A stretch of 64,000 nucleotides of DNA from Bacteroides faecis MAJ27 (GCF_900106755.1 NZ_FNNN01000014.1:1-64000), one strand, 5' to 3'; positions 1 to 8,775 are shown, numbered from the stretch's first letter. A program made the numbers and translations. The notes: generated from the letters alone by a model not told the origin.

Positions 1-36
1 CTAAAGTTAAGTTCTTCATTGTTTCACGTTTTAAAT

Positions 37-393
37 TCACGCAAAACTAGGAAGAACTTTCAGAGGGGGAAATACGGGGTTTGCTGAATGCTTACGTACA
101 TCCGAAACGAGATATGCGGAAAAAAAATAATCTCGGCATATAATTACATCATAACATTCCTTTTTCAATAGGTCAGAAAACGATTTACCAAAAAGCAACG
201 CATAATTTTCAGGAAAGAATGTTTCATTGTTTTTGAAATTGGCTTTGTGGAATTCCCAAACCTCAGCAAACACAGTTTCGCCTACCCATATCACCCTATG
301 TTTCTTTTGAAGTGAAGTGTATAGAGAGTAAAGAGTACCTGACCAGTTATTTTGATCATTAGGGTTTAATGAAGATAAAAAAGCGATATTCAT
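37..393 (-). pseudogene. Truncated N-terminal piece of a GT4-like glycosyltransferase
   Basis: The 118 residues begin MNIAFLSSLNPND and look like the first Rossmann part of a GT-B (GT4-type) glycosyltransferase: a beta-strand start, a GT(L/P)YSL donor-side helix region and a DVIICRDYF strand. The family is usually 350-400 residues, and the C-terminal nucleotide-sugar domain is absent. After about residue 97 the sequence loses family character (NPVFPPLKVLPSFA) and stops. The other two frames over the next 100 bases also stop quickly, so a single frameshift does not restore it within the window. It is the last gene of the leftward operon, 49 bases after the GT2 gene's stop. It may be a decayed remnant. 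A short genuine protein is less likely. Confidence 0.5.
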
Positions 394-442
394 GATTGTC
401 CTAGTTATATCTAAAATAATTTATTAATTTTCAATTGAAAGA

Positions 443-1276
443 TTAAACCATCGTATCGCGTTGTATTCTATTAAATAGATTCACAAAAAAACGAAATATG
501 TCTTCATTAGACATCCATTTATTCTTTTCTAAATTTTCAAAATCGGATAATAGGCTATTTAATGTTTTATTATTATATACAGAGAGAAGATAGAGAAGAA
601 TTTCCTTTCTCAAGCGTATTGAACCTAAAGACATTTCCTCTTTCTTCGTTACGGTGACCTGCGTATCACTTCTTCTAAACATTAATAGTTCTTGTGGTTC
701 TACAAATAATATTCCTCCAGATTTCGCTATATCAAACCACAATTTATAATCTTCCACACAGGGGTAATTTTGATATTTAATATGGTGATTAAGCAGAAAC
801 TCTTTTTTAATCATCACACTAGGGTGAAGTAGCATGTTATATTTTAGTAACTCCAATACAGGTTCATGTATAATTCCATATCCAAGATGAGAAATTTTTC
901 TTTCGTTGCCCTTATCGCTGAAAATCTTAGCCCATGTACCACAAACTGTGATATCCGGATTTTTTTTCATTCGTTTTAATTGAATTCTTAATCGTTCTGT
1001 ATGCATGATATCGTCTGCGTCCATGCGTGCGATATAAGCGCCGGAAGCTAACTGCAATCCTTCATTTAAGTTTTGAATGAATTGATGTTTTCTTTTGACC
1101 AAATGTATTCTTTCATCTGCATAGTCCTGAATGATTTTCACAGTCCGGTCTGTTGAACCGTCATCTATAATAAGAAATTCAAAATCGGTCAGAGTCTGAT
1201 TCAAGACACTGTCAATAGCATTCTTTATGTATTTTTCGCCATTTCTGACAGGCATTAAAACTGTTATTTCAGGCAT
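443..1276 (-). CDS. GT2 family glycosyltransferase
   Basis: This is a 277-residue GT-A fold glycosyltransferase of family 2, which transfers a sugar from a nucleotide-sugar donor in the cytoplasm. The N-terminal strand ITVLMPVRNGEKYI is followed by the DDGSTD nucleotide-binding motif (residues 38-43), the metal-binding MDADD motif (85-89) and an ED pair near 175-176 in the position of the catalytic base. There is no membrane segment. Its start overlaps the end of the upstream GT4 gene by 8 bases, so the two are almost certainly co-translated. Context in a double-glycine peptide export operon suggests it glycosylates the exported product, but the acceptor is not known. Family assignment is firm and substrate unknown. 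Confidence 0.9.
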   Translation of the reverse strand: MPEITVLMPVRNGEKYIKNAIDSVLNQTLTDFEFLIIDDGSTDRTVKIIQDYADERIHLVKRKHQFIQNLNEGLQLASGAYIARMDADDIMHTERLRIQLKRMKKNPDITVCGTWAKIFSDKGNERKISHLGYGIIHEPVLELLKYNMLLHPSVMIKKEFLLNHHIKYQNYPCVEDYKLWFDIAKSGGILFVEPQELLMFRRSDTQVTVTKKEEMSLGSIRLRKEILLYLLSVYNNKTLNSLLSDFENLEKNKWMSNEDIFRFFVNLFNRIQRDTMV

Positions 1277-2495
1277 TGTCTTGTTCTATTAATTGTTCAT
1301 ATACATTAATCGTATTATCTATCATCTTTGTCAGTGTGAATCTTTCTTGGTAGTTCTTGATTGCATTTGCGCTTAGTTTTAACCTTAAGGCTTCGTCATC
1401 TATCAAACGCATGATGGCATCCGCTAATTTTTCTTCATCTAGCTCTAAGCCAAAATCTTCATCAAATATTAAAGGAATTTTTAAAGCATTCACTTCATCT
1501 TCAAACATCTCGGAAAGTGCGTCTACGTCCGATACAATCATTGGTATACCAAACATTGACATTTCAATAGCTACATAGCTACATTGTTCATGCAAAGAAG
1601 GAATGACTCCTATAGTATTTGCTGAATATAATTCTTTCAGTTCATTAAAAGAAACAGCCCCCAATATTTCAATGTTTAGTTGTTTGTACGCTTTATGAAT
1701 ATGTGTCGACATATAACCAGTACATTGTCCAACTAATTTCAGTTTACAAAAGTACCCTCTATTAAATACTTTGTTCAACGCATTAAGTAGGCAAATCACT
1801 CCTTTTTCACGGCTGATTCTACCTACGAAAAGAATCTCTGGTATTCCATGTTTTCTTTCCTGCAAGGTAATCCCCGTATTATCCATACCATTATATATTA
1901 CAGATATTTTGTCCGGATGAATACCATATGCTGAAACAATGTGTTTCATTGCGGAATAAGAGACACATATAATTCTATCAGATAAGGGATATGCAATCTT
2001 TTCTAGTTGATTATCGTTTATTAAATTGAATGTATTATTCAACCATTGAGAATACTGTTTTCTAAACTGGCTTTCGTTATATTCAAGGCTTAATTTCCAA
2101 GGAATGATATGTAAATGGGTCAAAGTATATCCGCCCAAAGACGATTTTAAAATATCGGCTAATTTAAATAGTAATAATTCTTGTACATGCCAAATTAATT
2201 GTTTCCTATCTTTTAAATAAGGGGATATTAGGTCGGATATGACGTTAAAATACTTAGTAAGCCAATATATTTCATTTCTCAGAGGCTTGGATTTAGATGG
2301 ATATGGGATATTAGCAATTATCCTATCCTCCATCACTTCTAATTCTGGAAATATCAGACTGGTATTTAAACAAATGATGTGAACTTTAATACCGTTTATA
2401 TGCCTCATGCCTTCTGTTAACATTTGAATATAGCGTACAACACCGGACGGATTTCCAGTTTCTATTCTGAGGATTACAATATTCTTTTCTGTCAT
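1269..2495 (-). CDS. GT4 family glycosyltransferase of the peptide-export operon
   Basis: This is a 408-residue retaining GT-B glycosyltransferase. The N-terminal half carries the acceptor-side motif ETGNPSGVVRYIQML. The C-terminal half carries the typical ILFVGRISREKGV strand and the E-x7-E-like nucleotide-sugar segment (SLHEQCSYVAIEMSMFG). The ATG overlaps the stop of the LanC-like gene (ATGA, 2492-2495), which indicates translational coupling. The beginning resembles glycosyltransferases that accompany GG-leader peptide systems in Bacteroidales, although I cannot confirm membership of that subfamily. Probable role is modification of the exported product or of a carrier. Fold assignment is secure and function is inferred. 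Confidence 0.88.
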   Translation of the reverse strand: MTEKNIVILRIETGNPSGVVRYIQMLTEGMRHINGIKVHIICLNTSLIFPELEVMEDRIIANIPYPSKSKPLRNEIYWLTKYFNVISDLISPYLKDRKQLIWHVQELLLFKLADILKSSLGGYTLTHLHIIPWKLSLEYNESQFRKQYSQWLNNTFNLINDNQLEKIAYPLSDRIICVSYSAMKHIVSAYGIHPDKISVIYNGMDNTGITLQERKHGIPEILFVGRISREKGVICLLNALNKVFNRGYFCKLKLVGQCTGYMSTHIHKAYKQLNIEILGAVSFNELKELYSANTIGVIPSLHEQCSYVAIEMSMFGIPMIVSDVDALSEMFEDEVNALKIPLIFDEDFGLELDEEKLADAIMRLIDDEALRLKLSANAIKNYQERFTLTKMIDNTINVYEQLIEQDNA

Positions 2496-3481
2496 TGTTG
2501 CATTAAATAGTGTCCGGTGGATCTTATATCTTGAAAATTAAGACATTTCATAAGTAGTAATTGAGGAATTCCTCCTTTTAGCCTATTTAATGTCAGTCGA
2601 TTTCCTTTGTATAAATAAGATTCTTTATTAAACAGTAAGTTTGATAATTCTTCTTTTAAAGATGACCATTCGCTTTTTTTATTAAGAAGTTGCAATTTAT
2701 TCAGATTGTAAATCGTGTCAATTGCCTCTTTTAAGTTTAGGGTTTCCAAAACCATATTTGAAAAGTAGCATTTTGTAATCGTATTTGCCAACTTTATGAT
2801 ATCTTTGCGTTTATGGTACAAGCCATATTGCAAAAGATTGACTCCAAACGATATATTGGTACAAACATATTTATCACTGATTAATTTTCTATGTGTTTGT
2901 ACTATTATGTCAATTAATGTTTCTCCTCGAATATTTAATTCTTCATAAAGATTATATTGACAAAGCACTTTCGTAGCATGGTAATAGAATAAGTTACGTT
3001 CAAACAAGCTTTTAGGAATTAGTTTCAAATAATCACAGAGGTTCTCTATTAAATTGGGAACTATTTCATCAATATCAGATTCTGGAATATATGATTTAGA
3101 AGTTATTAAAAAAGATATAGCGTCGCTTTTAGATACAATATTGTTCATATCTGTTTTTAATTGTTTTATGAATGCTACTATTTCTTTATGTTCTTGACCA
3201 TATAATTCCAGATAATCAGCTTCAATATATTCTTTTTCGATAAGATGAATAAGTGACCATGCTATTCCCATTTTTCCTTCATTAAATGTATTGCTTTTCA
3301 TAGGAGAAGCTAGTACCTCTTGCAATAACTCAAAAGCATGTTTTTCAGCTAAAGCATCCTTAAAATAGTGAGAATATTCGAAAAGAATTAAAGAATACCC
3401 CATTTTACCAAACATCAGACTAGAGTTGTCTAATGAATATCCATGTAATAATATAAAGTTCACCAAAAAAATATTTTTCAT
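2492..3481 (-). CDS. LanC-like (lanthionine-synthetase-C-fold) protein
   Basis: This 329-residue protein has two LanC-style helix-turn repeats, FGKMGYSLILFEYS (about 24-37) and FNEGKMGIAWSLIHLIE (about 66-82). The second matches the G-x-x-G-I-(G/A)-W pattern common in LanC-like proteins of Bacteroidetes. The rest is helical, consistent with an alpha/alpha toroid. The Cys and Cys-His-Gly zinc ligands of true lanthionine cyclases are not visible, so a cyclase function is doubtful and a binding or scaffold role is more likely. Length is shorter than classical LanC (about 400). It sits between the signal-peptide protein gene and the GT4 gene, and its stop overlaps the GT4 start. Family call is moderate. 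Confidence 0.62.
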   Translation of the reverse strand: MKNIFLVNFILLHGYSLDNSSLMFGKMGYSLILFEYSHYFKDALAEKHAFELLQEVLASPMKSNTFNEGKMGIAWSLIHLIEKEYIEADYLELYGQEHKEIVAFIKQLKTDMNNIVSKSDAISFLITSKSYIPESDIDEIVPNLIENLCDYLKLIPKSLFERNLFYYHATKVLCQYNLYEELNIRGETLIDIIVQTHRKLISDKYVCTNISFGVNLLQYGLYHKRKDIIKLANTITKCYFSNMVLETLNLKEAIDTIYNLNKLQLLNKKSEWSSLKEELSNLLFNKESYLYKGNRLTLNRLKGGIPQLLLMKCLNFQDIRSTGHYLMQQ

Positions 3482-3493
3482 ACTTCGTTTATA

Positions 3494-3592
3494 TTAACTC
3501 GCTTTAATAGGGAAATCTTCAATATTGAATTGTACTATGGCAGAATGGTTGTAGTCCTTCTTTGTGGCAATTTCAATAAGCAGTGTCCGAAA
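3494..3592 (-). pseudogene. Orphan C-terminal coding remnant
   Basis: In the 143 bases between the LanC-like gene and the upstream hypothetical gene, one minus-strand frame is open for 32 codons between a TGA (3593-3595) and a TAA (3494-3496). It encodes a protein-like segment containing LLIEIATKKDYNHSA and IVQFNIEDFPIKAS with no ATG. The amphipathic composition looks like the tail of a real protein and not like random intergenic sequence, so it may be what remains of a deleted biosynthesis gene. I do not recognise the family. The length is too short for certainty. Confidence 0.3.
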
Positions 3593-3624
3593 TCAGTGAC
3601 TTAGTATTGTTTCTTGACTTAATA

Positions 3625-4575
3625 TCAATATTCAAGGTAGTCTTCAATCTTAAACTTTTCATCTTTTACAATAAATTTTAAATATCGACCATATAACATT
3701 TTCTTGTCAATGGTTATCAGGGGGCCAAAACTGTTTTCAGGAAACTTCCTTATTTGTTTTTCTAAATAAGATACAATCATTTTCTCGTCGGTAGATAATG
3801 CTTTCGGCAATAAGAGGTGTGGAATAATTTGTCCTGTTTTAGGGGCTACTTCCAATAGAAATGAATATTCCTTCCCAACATGTTTGCTAAATTCTGTAGG
3901 AAAATTTTCATTAATAAGAGGAGAGATTAAAAAATCTATATTCCTTTTAATGTCATCATACCAACATCCGTCTTCGCGTATTAATATCATACCTCCTTTT
4001 TGTGGGAAACAAGAAGATTCAAACTTACCCTCATCTGGAGTTATTTGTTTTTCGTCAGATATCCTGCCTTTATGAATGGATATGAGTGAAGCTTTCTTTG
4101 ATACAATTGTATTAAATAGCTTTCTTGGGCAATGCAAAACGAATAATCTGCCAGTGAACCATTTGGCAATTATACCATTATAACCTGCGGGCACATCTTG
4201 ATACATAGCTGATTCTCTCATTCCATATTTCTCTTTTATTTTTTGTAATTCAAGAGAAGCTTGTTTTAAGGAATCTTTGTTTTGCGGAAATATATCTTCT
4301 AAAAATAGATACTTACAGTTTCTGTTTGGGATTCTCCATTGAGCTACACAACAAAATTCTTTCTTTAAAGGTGAAGGATACATAAAGGAAGGCTCATAGA
4401 AGTAACCGGGAACATATATTTCGTCATAATCTTGAGGAACACTATTTTTACTATCCTTGAAAAGACTAAACATGTCAGTTAGAGACAGAATCTCATATTT
4501 GTCGTCTGCATTATTTTGAGCATAGATCAAACCGGGTAATAAATATACGAAAAGTGATATAATTCTATTTTTCAT
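3625..4575 (-). CDS. Exported protein of unknown function in the JAB/GG-leader operon
   Basis: I do not recognise this protein. The chosen ATG at 4575 gives MKNRIISLFVYLLPGLIYAQ, a clean signal peptide with an AQ-N cleavage site. An upstream TTG start at 4590 would add five residues before the signal and is unlikely. The mature part is about 296 residues with six cysteines and an EFCCVAQWRIPNRNC segment. Its C-terminal 70 residues (SFLLEVAPKTGQIIPH ... LYGRYLKFIV) loosely resemble the beta-alpha-beta pattern of TonB C-terminal domains. It starts 12 bases after the JAB-like gene, so it is co-transcribed with it. A periplasmic accessory or immunity protein for the exported JAB-like product would fit, as inference only. 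Confidence 0.75.
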   Translation of the reverse strand: MKNRIISLFVYLLPGLIYAQNNADDKYEILSLTDMFSLFKDSKNSVPQDYDEIYVPGYFYEPSFMYPSPLKKEFCCVAQWRIPNRNCKYLFLEDIFPQNKDSLKQASLELQKIKEKYGMRESAMYQDVPAGYNGIIAKWFTGRLFVLHCPRKLFNTIVSKKASLISIHKGRISDEKQITPDEGKFESSCFPQKGGMILIREDGCWYDDIKRNIDFLISPLINENFPTEFSKHVGKEYSFLLEVAPKTGQIIPHLLLPKALSTDEKMIVSYLEKQIRKFPENSFGPLITIDKKMLYGRYLKFIVKDEKFKIEDYLEY

Positions 4576-4586
4576 AATTGTTATTC

Positions 4587-5132
4587 TCAATATGGAATAT
4601 AGGTATCAGTTGGCTCATGATAAATATAAAATTCTTTATATCCAATTTCTTGTAATTTACTCTTTGTTTCATAGTCTGCATCACTTGGATAGTTAGCATA
4701 TTCACTCTGATGGTTATGATATTTTATATCACATCCACTATACGCCATTGACACTTCTTTTTCTTGATGATTGGTACCTGCGAAAAAATGATAAGTTGAA
4801 CTATCCACGCACATAGACCATTCTACAGAAGTATTTTGAGTTAAAAAACTATAGATTTCTCGATTCTGTTCACTAGTACCTTCAATAACCAATTGACCAG
4901 AAGATATTTGAAAAGATGTACCTTGAGGTAATTTCATTGTTGGAGCCCCATCCCATGATCCCATTGATACAAGAACTTCATCTGAATTTGTTTCGTTTGA
5001 GTAAAGTACACGCCCATCCTCTCCAATTACATATAAGGTACCTCCGATTACTCCTTTTTCTTCATTTTGACTCAATACCGGCATCTCTTTCCGAATCTCA
5101 TCAATAAGTGCTCTTGTTAATTTTTGCTTCAT
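4587..5132 (-). CDS. Double-glycine-leader protein with JAMM/JAB-like domain (candidate exported effector)
   Basis: This is a 181-residue protein. Residues 1-31 end in EMPVLSQNEEKGVIGG, which fits the LSxxE...GG leader cleaved by C39 peptidases (GG at 30-31). The next part (32-125) is beta-rich. Residues 139-153 read HNHQSEYANYPSDAD, that is H139-x-H141-x8-S150-x2-D153. This is the JAMM/JAB zinc-site pattern with one residue more than the usual x7 spacing, followed by a helix and IYHEP. Candidate upstream acidic ligands are in the EKEVS segment. It is the first gene of the leftward operon, divergent from the C39 ABC exporter. It is far larger than usual GG-leader bacteriocins, so I infer a leader-exported JAB-like toxin or protease. 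No second precursor was found. Confidence 0.72.
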   Translation of the reverse strand: MKQKLTRALIDEIRKEMPVLSQNEEKGVIGGTLYVIGEDGRVLYSNETNSDEVLVSMGSWDGAPTMKLPQGTSFQISSGQLVIEGTSEQNREIYSFLTQNTSVEWSMCVDSSTYHFFAGTNHQEKEVSMAYSGCDIKYHNHQSEYANYPSDADYETKSKLQEIGYKEFYIYHEPTDTYIPY

Positions 5133-5161
5133 AAGTATTAAATTTTATTTGTGTGATTCTC

Positions 5162-5193
5162 CAAATATAGAAATAAATTCCCATCTTTACAAA
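5162..5193 (-). promoter_or_regulatory. Bacteroidetes-type promoter of the JAB/LanC/GT operon
   Basis: Read on the minus strand, TTTG (5190-5193) is followed after exactly 20 bases by TATATTTG (5162-5169). This matches the Bacteroidetes primary sigma consensus TTTG-N19-21-TAnnTTTG. The start of transcription should fall near 5155, about 22 bases before the ATG of the JAB-like gene. No equally good promoter for the divergent exporter was found in the 80 bp gap. Confidence 0.75.
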
Positions 5194-5212
5194 GAAATAT
5201 AAATCTTTTTTT

Positions 5213-7438
5213 ATGCAAACAAGACAATTTCCCTGGGAGTACCAAATGGATGCAAAAGATTGTGGCCCAGCATGTATCAAAATGATAGCTAAATATTACG
5301 GCAAATACTATTCGTTACAATATTTGAGGGATTTATGCGGGATAACCAGAGAAGGAGTTTCCTTTTTGGATATTAGCTATGCTGCCGAAAAAATAGGACT
5401 AAGAACTGTAGCTGTAAAGGCGACTATGGAGAATCTGACTAACAGGATTCCACTGCCATGTATCATACATTGGGACCAACACCACTTCGTTGTTGTGTAT
5501 AAAACAAAAAAAGGGAAGATATATGTTTCAGATCCTGCCAAAGGCTTGCTTTCCTACCCGGAAGAGGATTTCAAAGACAGATGGTATAAGGAAGGGGAAG
5601 AATTCGGGATGCTGATGGTATTGGAGCCTATGGCAAACTTTAAGCAAATAGAAGCTCATGAACGGATAGAAAGATTCAAAAGTTTCGAAAACCTTCTCAA
5701 CTATTTTACACCATATAAAAAAGCATTCGGCATATTGTTCGCTATCATGCTGATAGCTACCGGACTGCAAGCCGTACTTCCGTTTATCTCAAAGTCTGTA
5801 ATAGATATAGGTATATATACTCAGGATATATCTTTCATCTATATGATGCTAATCGGCAATATTGTTCTTTTACTCAGTATAACACTGTCCAATGTATTAA
5901 GAGACTGGGTATTGCTGCATGTTTCTACCCGTGTCAATATCTCTCTCATATCGGACTATCTGATCAAACTGATGAAGCTACCGGTGACTTTCTTCGAAAA
6001 TAAGCTGGTCGGTGATATCCTTCAACGAGCAGGCGATCATGAAAGAATACGCAGTTTTGTGATGAATAATTCTTTGGGGATGTTCTTCTCCATCATTACA
6101 TTCGTTGTATTCAGCATTATACTGTTGATTTATAATTCTATGATCTTTTTTATATTCATAGCGGGCAGCGGAATCTATGTGGCGTGGATTTTCACTTTTC
6201 TGAGTATACGTAAAAAGCTCGACTGGGAATATTTTGAACTGAATGCCAAGAACCAAAGCTATTGGGTGGAGACCATTGAAAATGTTCAGGAAATTAAAAT
6301 AAACAATTACGAAGACCTTAAACGCTGGAAATGGGAAGCTATTCAGGCAAGGATATACCGGCTGAATCTGAAAGTGTTGAAAATCAATAATGCACAGTCA
6401 CTCGGTGCGCAATTCATTAATAGTATGATGAATATTGCCGTTACATTCTACTGTGCCATTGCTGTAATCAATGGAGATATAACTTTCGGGGTCATGATTT
6501 CAACACAATTTATTATAGGTATGCTGAATGGACCTGTGGCGCAGTTGGTCAGCTTTATGCAATCTGCCCAGTATGCTAAAATCAGTTTTATGCGTATCAA
6601 TGAAATTCATCAGTTGAAAGATGAAGACGATTCTTCGCCGGTGGTGAGCAACAGTCTCAGTTTACCTTTAGACAAAAGTTTATATTTGAAGAATGTATCA
6701 TTTCAATATTCGAGAAATGCTCCGTTGGTTTTGAAAAATATCACGCTGCAGATTCCCAAAGGAAAAGTGACCGCTATCGTTGGCGATAGTGGATGCGGCA
6801 AATCCACTTTACTCAAACTGTTGTTACGGCTTTACATGCCCTCTTATGGAGAAATCTGTATGGGAGATATGAACGTGAATAATATCAGTCTGCGCAATTG
6901 GCGAGCCAAATGTGGGTGCGTGATGCAGGATGGAAAGTTATTTAACGATACCATACAGAATAACATTGTACTGGATGATGCCAATATTGATTATGATGCG
7001 TTGCAGAAAGCAGTTGAAGTAGCCAATATCAGTCATGAAATAGAAGCCATGCCACAGGGATACCAGACGATGATCGGAGAAATGGGCAGAGGTTTAAGTG
7101 GAGGGCAACGGCAACGGGTGTTGATAGCGAGGGCGCTCTATAAAGATCCGGACTATCTGTTTTTGGACGAAGCGACGAATGCACTGGATACCATTAATGA
7201 GCAAAAAATAGTGAAGGCATTAAATAATGTTTTCAAAAACAGGACTGTCATTGTGGTAGCTCATCGGCTTAGCACGATTCGCAGGGCAGATCAAATCATT
7301 GTGTTAAAAGCAGGAATAATCATAGAGACAGGCAATCATCAAAGCCTGATGACAAATAAACAGTATTATTATAATTTAATTCAAAGTCAGTATGAGCCGG
7401 AAACAAATACCTTCTCCACAGAAGAAAGCACAGACTAA
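5213..7438 (+). CDS. Peptidase-containing (C39) ABC exporter
   Basis: This 741-residue ABC transporter cleaves GG leaders and exports the substrate across the inner membrane. The N-terminal C39 cysteine protease domain has KDCGPAC (Cys17), HFVVV (His91) and SDPA (Asp107), all three catalytic positions. An ABC transmembrane domain spans roughly residues 165-440. The nucleotide-binding domain has Walker A GDSGCGKST (about 524-532), signature LSGGQRQR (about 628), Walker B YLFLDEATNALD and H-loop AHRLST (about 682). It is divergent from the GG-leader JAB-like gene, its likely substrate. Its last 47 bases overlap the start of the HlyD gene in another frame, indicating coupling. Confidence 0.95.
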   Translation: MQTRQFPWEYQMDAKDCGPACIKMIAKYYGKYYSLQYLRDLCGITREGVSFLDISYAAEKIGLRTVAVKATMENLTNRIPLPCIIHWDQHHFVVVYKTKKGKIYVSDPAKGLLSYPEEDFKDRWYKEGEEFGMLMVLEPMANFKQIEAHERIERFKSFENLLNYFTPYKKAFGILFAIMLIATGLQAVLPFISKSVIDIGIYTQDISFIYMMLIGNIVLLLSITLSNVLRDWVLLHVSTRVNISLISDYLIKLMKLPVTFFENKLVGDILQRAGDHERIRSFVMNNSLGMFFSIITFVVFSIILLIYNSMIFFIFIAGSGIYVAWIFTFLSIRKKLDWEYFELNAKNQSYWVETIENVQEIKINNYEDLKRWKWEAIQARIYRLNLKVLKINNAQSLGAQFINSMMNIAVTFYCAIAVINGDITFGVMISTQFIIGMLNGPVAQLVSFMQSAQYAKISFMRINEIHQLKDEDDSSPVVSNSLSLPLDKSLYLKNVSFQYSRNAPLVLKNITLQIPKGKVTAIVGDSGCGKSTLLKLLLRLYMPSYGEICMGDMNVNNISLRNWRAKCGCVMQDGKLFNDTIQNNIVLDDANIDYDALQKAVEVANISHEIEAMPQGYQTMIGEMGRGLSGGQRQRVLIARALYKDPDYLFLDEATNALDTINEQKIVKALNNVFKNRTVIVVAHRLSTIRRADQIIVLKAGIIIETGNHQSLMTNKQYYYNLIQSQYEPETNTFSTEESTD

Positions 7439-8732
7439 ACCATCCGGAAGAAGCGAAGAACTGGATGAGATTATTGACCGGATGCCCATGGCTTTCGGAA
7501 AATGGGTGGCATTGGCAGTCATTGTATTTGCAGCATTATTTCTATTGTTCGGATGGATTATCAAATACCCGGACATGGTGACCGGGCAAATTAAAATTAA
7601 TGCGCAGAACCCGACCATAAGACTTGTTGCCAACAGTACGGGGAATTTGCTGCTTCTTTCGCACAAAGCACAGGAGGAAGTGAAGAAGGGAGAGTATATA
7701 GCTGTCGTGCAAAACCCTGCTTCTACAGAGGATGTACAGAAGATTGCGGATATAATGGGCAAAATCAGCATGGAGGATGTGCAATTACCAACATTCAGAG
7801 ACAGCTTTCCCGATAAAATGTCTTTGGGGGAAATTAATTCCCAGTACTATGCTTTTCTTGCCGCTCTAAAAGCCTGGTGTGATTATATGAGTCGGAACGT
7901 GTATGAAAAACAAAAGGATAATATTGCGGCAGGCATTCAATGGAAAAAAGAGATTGTTGGTGAAGCGGAGGAGGCACGGAAAGCGGCAAAAGACAGAATG
8001 GACGTCGCTCAAAAATGGCTTAAACGCTATACTTCACTCGATCGGCAACAAATAGCGACTTATGAGTATGAGACTGATCAAGTGAAGAATAATTATTTGA
8101 CCACTGTACAAGAAGTACAGAACATAAACAGGGAAATTTCTTCGACCCGAATGCAAATAACAGAGGCATACCATCAGCTGGAACAGCTGGAGATTGAACA
8201 GAAGGAAAAGGAACGAAATCTGCAAGTAGAACTTTTGTCTACTTATCAAAGCCTTCGATCCAACATTGCTGCATGGGAACAGAAATATGTGCTCAAGGCT
8301 CCTTTTGATGGAAGGGTCGAATTCTTGAAGTTTATTGCGGACGGACAATTCGTTGAGGCAGGGGAATCTATATTTGGAATCATACCGAAAGAGAACCATA
8401 TATATGGGCAGGTACTATTGCCGGCCAGCGGAGCCGGAAAAGTAAAACAAAACAGTAAAGTCGTTATTAAACTGGAGAACTATCCTTATATGGAGTACGG
8501 ATATATCGAAGGATATGTATCTTCCATCTCCCTGGTCACCCAAACGCAAAAAACAGAAAAAAGCACTGTTGAAACTTATCTGATTAATGTAGAACTGCCC
8601 AATGGACTCACGACTAACTATGAGGAGGTTTTGGACTTTAAATATGAATTAGGAGGAACTGCCGATATGATTGTAAAAGACAGAAGATTGATAGAGCGCC
8701 TGTTTGATAATTTAAGATACCGGACTAAATAA
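7392..8732 (+). CDS. HlyD-family membrane fusion protein for the C39 exporter
   Basis: This is a 446-residue periplasmic adaptor that would link the C39 ABC exporter to an outer-membrane channel such as TolC. A cytoplasmic N-terminus of about 36 residues is followed by one membrane helix (WVALAVIVFAALFLLFGWI, about 37-55). Then come a lipoyl/barrel half (VRLVANSTGNLLLLSHKAQEEVKKGEYIAVV region), a long alpha-helical hairpin rich in Q, E and K (about 150-290) and the second half (YVLKAPFDGRVEFLKFIADGQFV). The start overlaps the exporter gene by 47 bases. No TolC-like gene is in the window, so the outer-membrane channel must be encoded elsewhere. Confidence 0.92.
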   Translation: MSRKQIPSPQKKAQTKPSGRSEELDEIIDRMPMAFGKWVALAVIVFAALFLLFGWIIKYPDMVTGQIKINAQNPTIRLVANSTGNLLLLSHKAQEEVKKGEYIAVVQNPASTEDVQKIADIMGKISMEDVQLPTFRDSFPDKMSLGEINSQYYAFLAALKAWCDYMSRNVYEKQKDNIAAGIQWKKEIVGEAEEARKAAKDRMDVAQKWLKRYTSLDRQQIATYEYETDQVKNNYLTTVQEVQNINREISSTRMQITEAYHQLEQLEIEQKEKERNLQVELLSTYQSLRSNIAAWEQKYVLKAPFDGRVEFLKFIADGQFVEAGESIFGIIPKENHIYGQVLLPASGAGKVKQNSKVVIKLENYPYMEYGYIEGYVSSISLVTQTQKTEKSTVETYLINVELPNGLTTNYEEVLDFKYELGGTADMIVKDRRLIERLFDNLRYRTK

Positions 8733-8775
8733 ACTCCATACTTAAATTTGCTCTCCAAGTGAATTAAACATAGAT

